This document shows, piece after piece, positions 17,648 to 26,186 of a stretch of 64,000 bases of DNA (position 1 is its first letter; each line of letters opens with the position of its first letter). Below the pieces are notes generated by a model that saw nothing but the letters and a program-made list of their open reading frames with translations, searched no databases and was not told the DNA's origin. The position numbers were made by a program, and so were the translations under genes. The DNA is from Desulfobulbaceae bacterium UBA2273 (GTDB lineage Bacteria > Desulfobacterota > Desulfobulbia > Desulfobulbales > Desulfurivibrionaceae), in the NCBI GenBank assembly GCA_002347095.1, contig DDWZ01000011.1:189780-253779 (forward strand), in the 5' to 3' direction.

Positions 17648-19741
17648 ATGTTTAAAAAAGTAACGATTGATCTGGGTGGACGCCCTCTCACCATTGAGAC
17701 CGGCCGCCTGGCAAAACAGGCAAACGGCACGGCCCTGGTAACTTACGGCGAAACCGTGGTGCTGGTTACGGCCACCGCGGCCAAGGACCCCAAAGCGGAA
17801 ATCGATTTTCTCCCTCTTACCGTGGAGTATCAGGAGCGGTTTTATGCGGTGGGCCGGATTCCGGGCAGCTTTTTCCGCCGGGAAATCGGCCGGCCCAGCG
17901 ATAAGGAAACCCTTTCCGCCCGTTTCATCGACCGTCCCCTGCGGCCCCTGTTTGTTAAAGGCTATCAGCATGAGACCCAGGTAATCGCCACGGTTCTTTC
18001 GGCCGATCAGCAGAACGACCCCGATGTGCTGGCCATGATCGGCGCTTCTTGCGCTCTGATTGTTTCCGACATCCCTTTCAACGCGCCGGTGGCCGGGGTA
18101 AAGGTGGGCTATGTCGATGGCAAGTATGTGCTCAACCCCAGCCCGGAAGAGTGGGAAAAATCCCGGCTGAACCTCATCGTGGCCGGGACCAGAAATGCCG
18201 TGGTCATGGTCGAAGGCGGGGCGGACAGCCTCTCTGAGGCCGAGGTTCTTGAGGGCATCTTTTTCGGTCACCAGGCGTTGCAGCCCATCCTGGATATGCA
18301 GGAAGAGATGCGTGCCGCAGTGGGCAGGGCCAAGATGGCGGTTGCGCCGCCGGTGGTCAACGAGGCCTTGAAGGCCAAGGTGGCAGAGCTGGCCCGCGAA
18401 GGGATGCAGGCGGTCATTACCATGGCCGACAAGCAGGAGCGCAGCAATTTGTATCATCAGCTCCAGAAAGATGTCATTGCCGCCCTTGGCGATGAGTATG
18501 CCGACAGCCTCAAGGAGGCCAAGGAGCATCTCCATTCTCTGAATAAAACCATGATGCGCGACCGGATCGTCAAGGATCAGTGCCGGATAGACGGCCGCCG
18601 TTTTGACGAGATTCGCCCGATCAACTGTGAAGTTGCGGCCCTGCCGAAAGTCCATGGCTCCGCGCTGTTTACCCGGGGCGAGACCCAGGTCATGGTTTCC
18701 GCCACCTTGGGCAGCGGCGATGATGAGCAGCGGGTTGAATCCCTCACCGGCATGTCCTTCAAGCGCTTCATGCTCCATTATAATTTCCCGCCCTATTGCG
18801 TGGGCGAGGTCCGTTTCATGCGTGGTCCCAGCCGTCGGGACATCGGGCATGGCGCCCTGGCCGAGCGTGCTTTGTCGGCAGTGTTGCCCAAGGGCGATGA
18901 GTTCGCCTACACCATCCGCATCGTTTCCGAGGTCTTGGAGTCAAACGGCTCCTCCTCCATGGCCACGGTCTGCGGCGGCAGTCTTGCCCTGATGGACGCG
19001 GGCGTGCCGATCAAGAAGCCGGTTTCCGGCGTGGCCATGGGTCTGATCAAGGACGGCGAGACCATCGTCATCCTCTCGGACATCCTGGGTGATGAAGATC
19101 ATCTCGGCGACATGGATTTCAAGGTCACCGGCACCGACGAGGGCATCACCGCCCTGCAGATGGATATCAAGATCGAAGGCGTTTCCAAGGAGATCATGAC
19201 CAGCGCTCTGGCCCAGGCCAGGGGCGGCCGCCTCCATATTCTCGAAAAAATGAAGATGGCCATCGAGCAGCCCAGGGCGGATGTGCCTGAGCATGCGCCC
19301 AAGATCTTCAGCCTGCAGATCAATCCCGACAAGATCCGCGATCTCATCGGCCCGGGCGGCAAGATGATCAAGTCGATCACCGCCGATTACGGGATCAAGA
19401 TGGATGTTGAGGATTCGGGCAAGGTAACGATTTTCGCGCCCAATGGCGAGGTTGCCCAGGCGGTTATCGCCAAGGTCAACGAGATCGCCGCTGATCCTGA
19501 AATCGGCCGGATCTACGACGGCGTTGTCCAGAAGATCCTCGATTTCGGTGCCTTTGTTCAGATCATGCCGGGGGTTGACGGCCTGGTGCACATCTCCGAG
19601 CTTGACACCAAGCGGGTCGAGAAGGTCACCGATGTTCTCAAGGAAGGCGACGAGGTCCGGGTCAAGGTTCTGGAGATCGACCAGCGGGGCAAGATCCGCC
19701 TGAGCCGTAAGGCTGTCCTGCAGGAGGAGTCGGGTTCCTGA
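17648..19741 (+). CDS. pnp: Polyribonucleotide nucleotidyltransferase (PNPase)
   Basis: Phosphorolytic 3'-5' exoribonuclease (697 residues, usual length). Order: RNase PH domain 1 (about 1-140), helical linker, RNase PH domain 2 (about 310-540, with FTRGETQVM, GPSRRDIGHGALAERAL and the MDFKVTGT metal-site block), KH (about 550-615, LIGPGGKMIKSI) and S1 (about 620-690, YDGVVQKILDFGAFVQIMPG). AGAGGAGAG precedes the ATG. rpsO-pnp linkage is the common bacterial arrangement. Confidence 0.97.
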   Translation: MFKKVTIDLGGRPLTIETGRLAKQANGTALVTYGETVVLVTATAAKDPKAEIDFLPLTVEYQERFYAVGRIPGSFFRREIGRPSDKETLSARFIDRPLRPLFVKGYQHETQVIATVLSADQQNDPDVLAMIGASCALIVSDIPFNAPVAGVKVGYVDGKYVLNPSPEEWEKSRLNLIVAGTRNAVVMVEGGADSLSEAEVLEGIFFGHQALQPILDMQEEMRAAVGRAKMAVAPPVVNEALKAKVAELAREGMQAVITMADKQERSNLYHQLQKDVIAALGDEYADSLKEAKEHLHSLNKTMMRDRIVKDQCRIDGRRFDEIRPINCEVAALPKVHGSALFTRGETQVMVSATLGSGDDEQRVESLTGMSFKRFMLHYNFPPYCVGEVRFMRGPSRRDIGHGALAERALSAVLPKGDEFAYTIRIVSEVLESNGSSSMATVCGGSLALMDAGVPIKKPVSGVAMGLIKDGETIVILSDILGDEDHLGDMDFKVTGTDEGITALQMDIKIEGVSKEIMTSALAQARGGRLHILEKMKMAIEQPRADVPEHAPKIFSLQINPDKIRDLIGPGGKMIKSITADYGIKMDVEDSGKVTIFAPNGEVAQAVIAKVNEIAADPEIGRIYDGVVQKILDFGAFVQIMPGVDGLVHISELDTKRVEKVTDVLKEGDEVRVKVLEIDQRGKIRLSRKAVLQEESGS

Positions 19742-19774
19742 TCCATTGCCTTCGGGTACTGTTTTAGATTCTTC

Positions 19775-19810
19775 CAAGGGGAAGGAGGGCGCGGCCCTCT
19801 TTCCCCTTTT
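19775..19810 (+). terminator. Rho-independent terminator after pnp
   Basis: AAGGGGAAGGAGGGC and GCCCTCTTTCCCCTT pair around a three-base GCG loop, with one mismatch, and the stem runs into TTTT. It closes the translation cluster 34 bases after pnp. Confidence 0.8.
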
Positions 19811-19841
19811 CCGTATCATCCTGTGACCAGTAGGGAAAACC

Positions 19842-21107
19842 GTGGCCAATAGCTACCAGAAAACCGTGCTCGACAACGGCATCCGGATCATCACCGAAAA
19901 GATTCCCTCCCGCACGGTTTCCGCGGGGATCTGGGTGGATGTGGGCGCCCGCGACGAGCAGCCCGACAACAACGGCAGCGCCCATTTTGTCGAGCACATG
20001 CTCTTTAAGGGCACCCCCAGCCGGACGGCCCGGGAGATCGCCCAGGAACTTGACACCCTGGGCGGCATGTCCAACGCCTTTACCTCCGGCGAGACCACCT
20101 CCTATTACGCCACGGTCCTTGATGACCAGTTGGAACACCTCGTCGGGCTCATGGGGGATATCTTCCTGAACTCGCTTTTTGAGGAGGAAGAGGTGGTGCG
20201 CGAACGGGAGGTCGTGCTCCAGGAAATATCCATGGTGGAAGACACCCCGGATGACCGGATCCATGAGCTGTTCACCGGCAATCTGTGGGGCGAGCACCCC
20301 CTCGGGTATACGGTGCTCGGACGGCGGGAGGTGGTGGCAGCCATGGATTCCAACGGACTGCGGGAGTATATGCGCCGCCAGTACACGCCAGGCAGGATCG
20401 TCATCGCCGCCTCGGGCAATGTGGAGCACGAGAAGTTCTGCCGTCTCTGGCAGAAGCAGATGGGCGCCTTGGCCGAACCCGGCACAAGCCTTCGCCGGCA
20501 GCCGCCCACCGCGCTTGCGCCGGTACGCAAGCTCTATAAGAAAAGTCTGGAGCAGGCGCATCTGGTGCTTGGCACTTACGGCCTGCCCATTGTGGCGCCC
20601 GAGCGGTATGCCCTCTATCTGCTGCATGTTCTTCTCGGCGGCAACATGAGCTCCCGGCTTTTCCAGGAGGTCCGCGAGAAAGAGGGGCTGGCCTATTCCA
20701 TCTATTCCTATCTCTCCTCCTTCACCGACAGCGGCTATCTCGGGGTGTACATGGGAGTCGATCCGGCAGTGGTGAACAAGGCCATGGCGGTGGTTGCCAG
20801 GGAAATACAAGGGTTGCGCCAGGGGTGTGTTTCGAGTGAGTTGCTGGACAGGGCCAAGGATTACGCCAAGGCCGGGATTTACCTTTCCGCCGAGAATATG
20901 GAATCCCGCATGACCAGAATCGCCAGAAATGAGCTGACTTTTGGCCGTTATATCTCCTTTGACGAGGTCGCCGCGGGGTTTGACCAGGTGCGGCAAGAGG
21001 ATATTGGCGACCTGGCCGTCCGGCTTTTTGGCCAGCCGCTGTTCGCCACTGTTCTTGGCCCGCTCAAGGCAAAGGATATAGACTGGCGCCCCCTTGATTT
21101 GGAGTAA
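19842..21107 (+). CDS. M16 family zinc metallopeptidase (processing-peptidase-like)
   Basis: 421-residue single-chain M16B peptidase. The inverted zinc motif HxxEH appears as HFVEHMLFKG near residue 48, with the downstream acidic ligand in the block around EREVVLQEISMVEDTPDD. The C-terminal half has the RxxY-type block LLGGNMSSRLFQEVREKEGLAYS. It begins with GTG. No signal peptide, so it is probably cytoplasmic. It often follows pnp in Gram-negatives and Firmicutes; the substrate is unknown. It is followed by a family 2 repeat. Confidence 0.92.
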   Translation: MANSYQKTVLDNGIRIITEKIPSRTVSAGIWVDVGARDEQPDNNGSAHFVEHMLFKGTPSRTAREIAQELDTLGGMSNAFTSGETTSYYATVLDDQLEHLVGLMGDIFLNSLFEEEEVVREREVVLQEISMVEDTPDDRIHELFTGNLWGEHPLGYTVLGRREVVAAMDSNGLREYMRRQYTPGRIVIAASGNVEHEKFCRLWQKQMGALAEPGTSLRRQPPTALAPVRKLYKKSLEQAHLVLGTYGLPIVAPERYALYLLHVLLGGNMSSRLFQEVREKEGLAYSIYSYLSSFTDSGYLGVYMGVDPAVVNKAMAVVAREIQGLRQGCVSSELLDRAKDYAKAGIYLSAENMESRMTRIARNELTFGRYISFDEVAAGFDQVRQEDIGDLAVRLFGQPLFATVLGPLKAKDIDWRPLDLE

Positions 21108-21208
21108 ACGTTCAGCAGCACCGCATCTGCTTTGTCATCGGTCTGCTCATGTGCAGTAGCACACTTCGCAGACCTCTTCCTTGCAGCTACGGCTCTGCTG
21201 AACGTTTA
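21106..21208. repeat. Dispersed palindromic repeat, family 2, copy 1
   Basis: Outer arms AAACGTTCAGCAG and CTGCTGAACGTTT are perfect inverts. Inside are CACCGCATCTGC...GCAGCTACGGC and a small central hairpin, GTGCAGTAGCAC. The left arm overlaps the stop codon of the M16 peptidase gene. The same plan is at 32190-32295 and, degenerate, at 53039-53182. Confidence 0.75.
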
Positions 21209-21253
21209 CATGTTTCCCCCTTTTGGGTAACTGGTTACGATCTGGAGTAGAAG

Positions 21254-21727
21254 ATGACCGAAACACATACTATTCAATTGTCCTGGCTCGATCCGGCAAC
21301 GCATGCTGATCTGCCCTTGCCTGCCTACCATTCCGAACTGGCTGCGGGCATGGATGTGGCCGCGGCCGTGGTTGAGCCGGTGGTGATCGCACCTGGGGAG
21401 ATCCGGTTGCTGCCCTCCGGTTTTGCCGTGGCTCTGGCTCCTGGCTATGAGTTGCAGGTGCGGCCCCGGAGCGGGCTGGCCATCAAGCACGGGATCACCG
21501 TGGTCAACAGCCCCGGCACCATTGATGCCGATTACCGGGGCGAGGTGAAGATCGGGTTGATCAACCTGGGCAGCGAATCGTTCACCATCCACCGGGGCGA
21601 CCGGATCGCCCAGTTGGTGCTGGCCCCGGTCTGCCGGGCCACGGTGATCGCGGTGGACAGGCTTGACGAGACCCTCCGTCAGGACGGCGGGTTCGGTCAT
21701 ACGGGCCTGGGGCAGGTAAAAGGCTAA
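21254..21727 (+). CDS. dut: Deoxyuridine 5'-triphosphate nucleotidohydrolase
   Basis: Trimeric dUTPase (157 residues) converting dUTP to dUMP and pyrophosphate. All five motifs can be seen: AGMDVAAAV (1), [11 protein letters not shown] (2), [17 protein letters not shown] (3, with the catalytic Asp and Tyr), [10 protein letters not shown] (4) and the C-terminal GGFGHTGLG (5). The stop codon lies inside the 5' arm of a hairpin terminator. Confidence 0.96.
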   Translation: MTETHTIQLSWLDPATHADLPLPAYHSELAAGMDVAAAVVEPVVIAPGEIRLLPSGFAVALAPGYELQVRPRSGLAIKHGITVVNSPGTIDADYRGEVKIGLINLGSESFTIHRGDRIAQLVLAPVCRATVIAVDRLDETLRQDGGFGHTGLGQVKG

Positions 21728-21780
21728 AGGGGCAAGGAGAAAGGATCATGCCCTTTAGCCTTTTACCTTTAACCTTTTTT
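21715..21780 (+). terminator. Hairpin terminator overlapping the end of dut
   Basis: GGTAAAAGGCTAAAGGGGCA (21715-21734) pairs with TGCCCTTTAGCCTTTTACC (21749-21767), about 19 pairs with one bulged G and a 14-base loop, followed by TTTAACC and T6. The dut stop TAA is inside the left arm. Confidence 0.75.
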
Positions 21781-21789
21781 GGGTGATCC

Positions 21790-22593
21790 ATGCGATTTTG
21801 TGTACTTGGGAGCGGCAGCAAGGGCAATGCGACCTTTGTCGAGTCCGGGCAGACGCGGCTTTTGATCGACGCCGGATTTTCCGGCAAGGAGATTGAGCAC
21901 CGTCTGGCCGGAATCGGAGTTGGCGCGGAGACCCTCTCCGGCATCCTCATTACCCACGAACACACCGACCATATCAAGGGCGCGGCTATTCTCTCCCGCC
22001 GTTTTCGCTTGCCGGTCTTTATCAATGAAGCAACCCTGGCCGCAGCCGGGACGGTTCTGGATAAGCTTTCTCAATGCCATCCCTTTGTCACGGGCGAGAC
22101 CTTCGTCTTTCAGGATTTTCAGATCCATCCCTACGCGATCTCCCACGACACCGCTGATCCCGTCGGGTTTCTCCTCAACAACGGCCGGGCGCTCATGGGA
22201 TACTGCACCGATACCGGGGTGGTGTCCAAGCTGATGCGCCACCGGTTGAGCAATTGCCACGGGCTGGTGCTCGAATGCAACCACGACCCGGAGCTGCTCC
22301 GCAACGGGCCTTATCCTCCATCCCTGCAACAGCGGGTGCGCGGCAAGAGCGGGCATCTGGCCAATGAAGACGCTGCCGGGTTTCTGAGCGATATCCTGCA
22401 CGACGGTCTGGAGCATGTGGTCCTGTCCCACCTCAGCGAAACCAACAACCGGCCGCATCTTGCCGAGAACGCCATGAACGCCATGCTGGAGGCACTCCGG
22501 CAGCAGCGGGGCGCGTGCCCGGTGCCCGTGATCTCCCTTGCCCATCAGGACAGGGTTGGCGAGGTGGTCACGCTGCGAGGCAGCGCGGGGTGA
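21790..22593 (+). CDS. Metallo-beta-lactamase-fold hydrolase (YycJ-like)
   Basis: 267-residue MBL-fold protein. Metal motif ITHEHTDHIKG (HxHxDH) is near residues 57-67; GYCTDTGVVS supplies a further ligand and NHDPELLRNGPYP the later histidine block. This pattern matches the YycJ/WalJ group, thought to be a nuclease or DNA-repair enzyme. The next gene overlaps it (TGATG), so it is co-transcribed with cbiR. The true substrate cannot be read from sequence. Confidence 0.88.
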   Translation: MRFCVLGSGSKGNATFVESGQTRLLIDAGFSGKEIEHRLAGIGVGAETLSGILITHEHTDHIKGAAILSRRFRLPVFINEATLAAAGTVLDKLSQCHPFVTGETFVFQDFQIHPYAISHDTADPVGFLLNNGRALMGYCTDTGVVSKLMRHRLSNCHGLVLECNHDPELLRNGPYPPSLQQRVRGKSGHLANEDAAGFLSDILHDGLEHVVLSHLSETNNRPHLAENAMNAMLEALRQQRGACPVPVISLAHQDRVGEVVTLRGSAG

Positions 22594-23372
22594 TGCCTTG
22601 TAAAAGACGCTTTCCCTGGCGGCTGGGCGCGACCTCCTGCGTGCTGCCCGCGGACATCATGACCAATGTCCGGGCGTTGGCTCCCCTGGTGGACGATGTC
22701 CAGTTGCTCTTTTTTGAAAGCGCGGCCAAAAGCCGTCTGCCCCAGCCTTTTGATGTGCAGGCGTTGCGGGAGATTGCCGAGGCGCACAGCCTCAGCTATA
22801 CCGTGCATCTGCCCACCGACTTGGCCCTGGGCGCTTCGGCAAGGGTTGAGCGGCAGGAGGGCATCGCTGAGATTCTCCGGCTTATGGCGCAGTTGGCCCC
22901 TCTTGGGGTGCTGAGTTTTGACCTGCATCTGCTCCGGGAGCCGGACCTGCCCGAAGCGGCCTGGCTTGAGAATTTGGCTGCCAGCCTGGAAGAATTGTCG
23001 GGTGCCTTGGGGGCAGAAAAAAGGCTGGTTGCGGTCGAAAATATCGAGTATGCATTCGGGCTGGTGGCCCCTCTGGTTGAGGAATACGGCTTTCCCGTCT
23101 GCCTGGATTTCGGGCATCTTGTCCATTATGGTCATGATTTGGAAAATGGTTTGGGCTTGCTGTCCCGGGTCCGCCATCTTCATTACCATGGGGTGTGGGA
23201 CGGCAGGGATCATCAAGCCTTAAACGATGCGGAGCAGGCCGGGATGCTGGGCAGAAGGCTGGCCGAGGTTGGGTATGACGGCGTGGTCACCCTGGAGATG
23301 TACAGCCTGGAAAAGTTGAAGGGTTCGCTGGCGCTTCTTGATACGGCGTGGCAGTCTTTCAGTCGCAGATAA
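22593..23372 (+). CDS. cbiR: Cobamide-remodelling phosphodiesterase CbiR
   Basis: TIM-barrel protein of the AP-endonuclease-2-like superfamily (259 residues). The N-terminal pattern RLGATSCVLPADIMTNVRAL, then LVDDVQLLFFES, YTVHLPTDL and the metal-binding CLDFGHLVHYG...HYHGV...VTLEM blocks fit CbiR, which cleaves cobamides so that the lower ligand can be exchanged. Placement directly before cobT and cobS supports this. The ATG at 22593 overlaps the previous stop (TGATG); the frame is open upstream, but those residues do not fit the family. Confidence 0.85.
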   Translation: MPCKRRFPWRLGATSCVLPADIMTNVRALAPLVDDVQLLFFESAAKSRLPQPFDVQALREIAEAHSLSYTVHLPTDLALGASARVERQEGIAEILRLMAQLAPLGVLSFDLHLLREPDLPEAAWLENLAASLEELSGALGAEKRLVAVENIEYAFGLVAPLVEEYGFPVCLDFGHLVHYGHDLENGLGLLSRVRHLHYHGVWDGRDHQALNDAEQAGMLGRRLAEVGYDGVVTLEMYSLEKLKGSLALLDTAWQSFSRR

Positions 23373-23406
23373 AAGGTGACAAAGACTTTCGCAAAAGCCA
23401 AAAAAG

Positions 23407-23520
23407 TTCCCTCCCCCCTCGGGGGGAGGGTTAGGGAGAGGGGGAACTAGCTGTAAAATAAGCAGGTTGAATTTTCCCTCTCCCCCGGCCCCTCTCCCGC
23501 ATGCGGGAGAGGGGAGTAAA
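23407..23520. repeat. Pair of inverted G-rich repeat units
   Basis: Two related hairpin units sit about 20 bases apart in opposite orientation: 23407-23450 (CCCTCCCCCCTCGGGGGGAGGG then TTAGGGAGAGGGGGAAC) and 23472-23520 (CCCTCTCCC then CTCTCCCGCATGCGGGAGAG). Such units are common intergenic repeats in GC-rich bacteria. The 226-base gap between cbiR and cobT holds nothing else that I recognise; no cobalamin riboswitch was seen. Confidence 0.65.
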
Positions 23521-23598
23521 ATTTGAAGCTCGTTTTGTAAAAAGCACCAACAATATCGCGCCGCAAATTGGCTGCGGAGAAATACAGGAGAAGAAAAC

Positions 23599-24663
23599 AT
23601 GATACGAACAGCGGAAGAATTGCAGGCAGCCTGCGCGGCCATTGAACCGGCCAGTAAAGAGGTCATGACCCAGGCCCAGGCCAAGCTCAATAACCTGACC
23701 AAGCCCCTGGGCAGCCTCGGCAAGCTGGAGATGCTGGCGGCCAGAACCTGCGCCATGCGGAGAACCATTGCTGCCAAGGTGGAGAAAAAAATCATCCTCA
23801 CCTTTGCCGGGGACCACGGCGTGGTGGCCGAGGGGATCAGCGCTTTCCCCCAGGAAGTCACCCCGCAGATGGTCCTCAATTTTCTGGCCGGAGGCGCAGG
23901 GGTCAACGTGCTGGCTCGCCATGTGGGGGCGGAGGTGCGGGTGGTCGATGTGGGCGTGGCCGTGCCGATCGAAGCCGAGGGATTGCGGCAATGCAAGGTT
24001 CGGCCCGGCACCGACAACATGGCCAAGGGACCGGCCATGAGCATCGACGAGACCGTTGCGGCCATCGGGGTCGGCATGGCCATGGCCCGCGAGGCCATCG
24101 AGGATGGCGCTGAGATTCTGGGCACCGGTGACATGGGCATCGGCAATACCACCCCGTCCGCCGCGCTCTTTGCCGCGTTGCTGCCCGCCAAGGTAGCCGA
24201 TGTAACAGGGAGGGGCACCGGCATCGACGACGCCATGCTGCTCCACAAGATCGCGGTGATCGAGCAGTCCCTGGCCGTGAACCGGGAGCGGCTGGATTCT
24301 CCCCTTGGGGCGCTGGCTGCGGTGGGAGGTCTGGAGATTGCCGCCATCTGCGGTTGTATTCTGGAAGCAGCTCGGAGCAAAATTCCGGTGGTGGTGGACG
24401 GCTTTATCTCCAGCGCCGGAGCCCTGGTCGCCCAGCGGTTTGCCCCCCATGTTCTCGACTACTGTTTCTTCAGCCACATGTCGGCGGAGCAGGGCCACAA
24501 AATCTTCTTTGAGAAGATGGGGTTGAGCCCCCTGCTGCACCTTGACCTGCGCCTTGGCGAGGGCACCGGCGCGGCCCTGACCATGAATCTGGTGGAGGCG
24601 GGGCTCAAGATCATGAACGAGATGGCCACCTTTGGCGAGGCCGGGGTGAGTGAGGCCGGTTGA
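23599..24663 (+). CDS. cobT: Nicotinate-nucleotide--dimethylbenzimidazole phosphoribosyltransferase
   Basis: Activates the lower-ligand base as its alpha-ribotide for cobamide assembly (354 residues, the normal length). Family blocks: LNNLTKPLGSLGKLE, FAGDHGVVAEGISAFPQEVT, the GTGDMGIGNTTPSAAL nucleotide region, and LRLGEGTGAALTMNLVEA with the catalytic glutamate near the C-terminus. GGAGAAGAAAAC precedes the ATG. It overlaps or abuts cobS. Confidence 0.97.
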   Translation: MIRTAEELQAACAAIEPASKEVMTQAQAKLNNLTKPLGSLGKLEMLAARTCAMRRTIAAKVEKKIILTFAGDHGVVAEGISAFPQEVTPQMVLNFLAGGAGVNVLARHVGAEVRVVDVGVAVPIEAEGLRQCKVRPGTDNMAKGPAMSIDETVAAIGVGMAMAREAIEDGAEILGTGDMGIGNTTPSAALFAALLPAKVADVTGRGTGIDDAMLLHKIAVIEQSLAVNRERLDSPLGALAAVGGLEIAAICGCILEAARSKIPVVVDGFISSAGALVAQRFAPHVLDYCFFSHMSAEQGHKIFFEKMGLSPLLHLDLRLGEGTGAALTMNLVEAGLKIMNEMATFGEAGVSEAG

Positions 24664-24668
24664 ATAAC

Positions 24669-25421
24669 ATGCTGCTGGCCGCCCGGATTGCCATCGCCTT
24701 TCTCACCATTCTGCCTGTGCGGCTGCCTGCGGAGTTGCCCACAGACGGCCTCAGGCGGAGCGCCGCTTTTTTCCCCTTGGCTGGCTGGCTGATCGGCGGG
24801 TTTCTGGCCGGAGGCGCCTGGCTTGTGGTCTGGGCCAACCTTCCCCCGCTGGTGAGTGCGGTGCTGCTGGTGGGGCTTGGAGCCTGGCTGACCAGGGGGC
24901 TACACCTTGATGGTCTGGCCGACCTGTTGGATGGTCTGGGTGGCGGGCAAACCCCGGAGCGACGTTTAGCGATCATGAAGGATTCGGCCATTGGCGCCTT
25001 TGGGGTGATCGGGTTGGTGCTGCTGCTTGCCATGAAGACAGCCTGCCTCGCCGCCCTTGTTGTCAACGGCGGGAACCCCCTTTTCTTTGCCCTATTCGCC
25101 GGGCCTATGGCTGCCCGCTGGGCCATGGCCACCTTGGCCTGCGGCACGCAATATCCAAGGGAGATCGGCACCGGCCACGCCTTTGTCGGCAAGGTCGGCT
25201 TGAGGGAACTGGCGCTGGGCGGTCTCCTGCTGGCGCCGCTGATCTGGTGGAACTGGTCGGCTGGATTGATTATTCTCGGCGCGGCAATGCTGCCTGCCCT
25301 GTGGCTCCGGTTTAAGGCGAGCAGGGCGCTGGGCGGTATCACCGGCGATGTGTTGGGGGCTTCCTGTGAGTTGGGAGAGGTCTGCGGCTGGTTGGCTGCG
25401 GTGCTCTTATTCACCGTCTGA
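24669..25421 (+). CDS. cobS: Adenosylcobinamide-GDP ribazoletransferase (cobalamin synthase)
   Basis: Polytopic membrane enzyme joining adenosylcobinamide-GDP with alpha-ribazole in the last step of cobamide assembly (250 residues). The signature HLDGLADLLDGLGGG followed by RRLAIMKDSAIGAFG near residues 80-110 is diagnostic, and the N-terminus FLTILPVRLP is typical. Start uncertain: ATG 24669 is used; an overlapping TTG at 24660 with GAGG four bases upstream is possible. Confidence 0.94.
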   Translation: MLLAARIAIAFLTILPVRLPAELPTDGLRRSAAFFPLAGWLIGGFLAGGAWLVVWANLPPLVSAVLLVGLGAWLTRGLHLDGLADLLDGLGGGQTPERRLAIMKDSAIGAFGVIGLVLLLAMKTACLAALVVNGGNPLFFALFAGPMAARWAMATLACGTQYPREIGTGHAFVGKVGLRELALGGLLLAPLIWWNWSAGLIILGAAMLPALWLRFKASRALGGITGDVLGASCELGEVCGWLAAVLLFTV

Positions 25422-25424
25422 GTT

Positions 25425-25511
25425 CGTAGGATGCGGTGAGGAACGAACCGCATCAATCGCGATTCATCAAGACCTCGACCGATGCGGTTCGCAGGCTCAC
25501 CGCATCCTACG
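25425..25511. repeat. 87-bp near-perfect palindrome (MITE-like)
   Basis: The left arm CGTAGGATGCGGTGAG then CGAACCGCATC matches, as reverse complement, the right arm GATGCGGTTCG then CTCACCGCATCCTACG, leaving a short unpaired centre. It begins four bases after the cobS stop and ends just before the next gene. The form suggests a non-autonomous mobile or REP-type element; no transposase is nearby. Confidence 0.75.
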
Positions 25512-25522
25512 GGCTTGTGAGT

Positions 25523-26131
25523 ATGCGAGTTTATATCAGCGTCTTAATCGCTTTGTCGGTATCCCTTGTTTTTTATCCTGTTTCATTGGCTGAACCACTT
25601 GGCCCTGTTATGAGCAGAAAGGGTGAAGTCTATGAGCTGAAACTTCCTGCTACGGTTAAAAAAGCCCTCGCCAATTTCAATCCCCGATTCCACCCCTGGA
25701 AAGCGACTGATTATGCTGCGGAAGTCCGGCATGGTGGTCACCAGGAGAAATTGAAGAACCGTGCGCCATTTGCGCTCGTCGTTGACGCCAATGGAGATGG
25801 GAAAGACGACCTGATCCTTGATGGGCACGATCACCAGAAGAGCTTGTTGATCGGCGTAGTGTCGAAGGGGTCTCGATACGAGGTTTTGATTCTTCGCGAG
25901 TCGGAACTTGTTGATCCCCAAACCTTGGAATGTCAATTTGGTGGCAATAAACAGTGGGGTTTCGCATACTATCTCTGGCTCGCTGAAAAAAAGAGCCCTG
26001 ATTCGCCAATTTTCCGCCTCGCCTGGCCGCAACAGAGTAACGCTGCGGGAGAACTTTTAAACGATGGCGGAACGGTGGGCTACTATTTCAAAGAAGGCCG
26101 ATTCGAAGCGGAAGAGAGCCCTCCTCTTTGA
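25523..26131 (+). CDS. Exported protein of unknown function with Ca-loop-like motif
   Basis: 202 residues starting with a signal peptide (hydrophobic 5-20, probable cleavage after VSLA). The mature part contains DANGDGKDDLILDG near residues 91-104, a DxDxDG calcium-loop or FG-GAP-like motif, followed by a beta-rich region (SRYEVLILRESELVD). I recognise no named family. The frame is open upstream into the palindrome, but ATG 25523 gives an intact signal peptide. Base composition is slightly lower in GC than in the neighbouring cob genes, which with the adjacent repeat could mean later acquisition. Confidence 0.65.
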   Translation: MRVYISVLIALSVSLVFYPVSLAEPLGPVMSRKGEVYELKLPATVKKALANFNPRFHPWKATDYAAEVRHGGHQEKLKNRAPFALVVDANGDGKDDLILDGHDHQKSLLIGVVSKGSRYEVLILRESELVDPQTLECQFGGNKQWGFAYYLWLAEKKSPDSPIFRLAWPQQSNAAGELLNDGGTVGYYFKEGRFEAEESPPL

Positions 26132-26186
26132 GTGCATGGTGGCTCCGCTGCAAGCAACCCGTTCGGTGCGATGAAGGCTGTGAAGT

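Noticed and set aside
23373..23598. Possible cobalamin riboswitch before cobT
   Set aside because: The gap is filled with G-rich inverted repeats. I could not find a B12-box-like GCCACTG motif or the expected fold.
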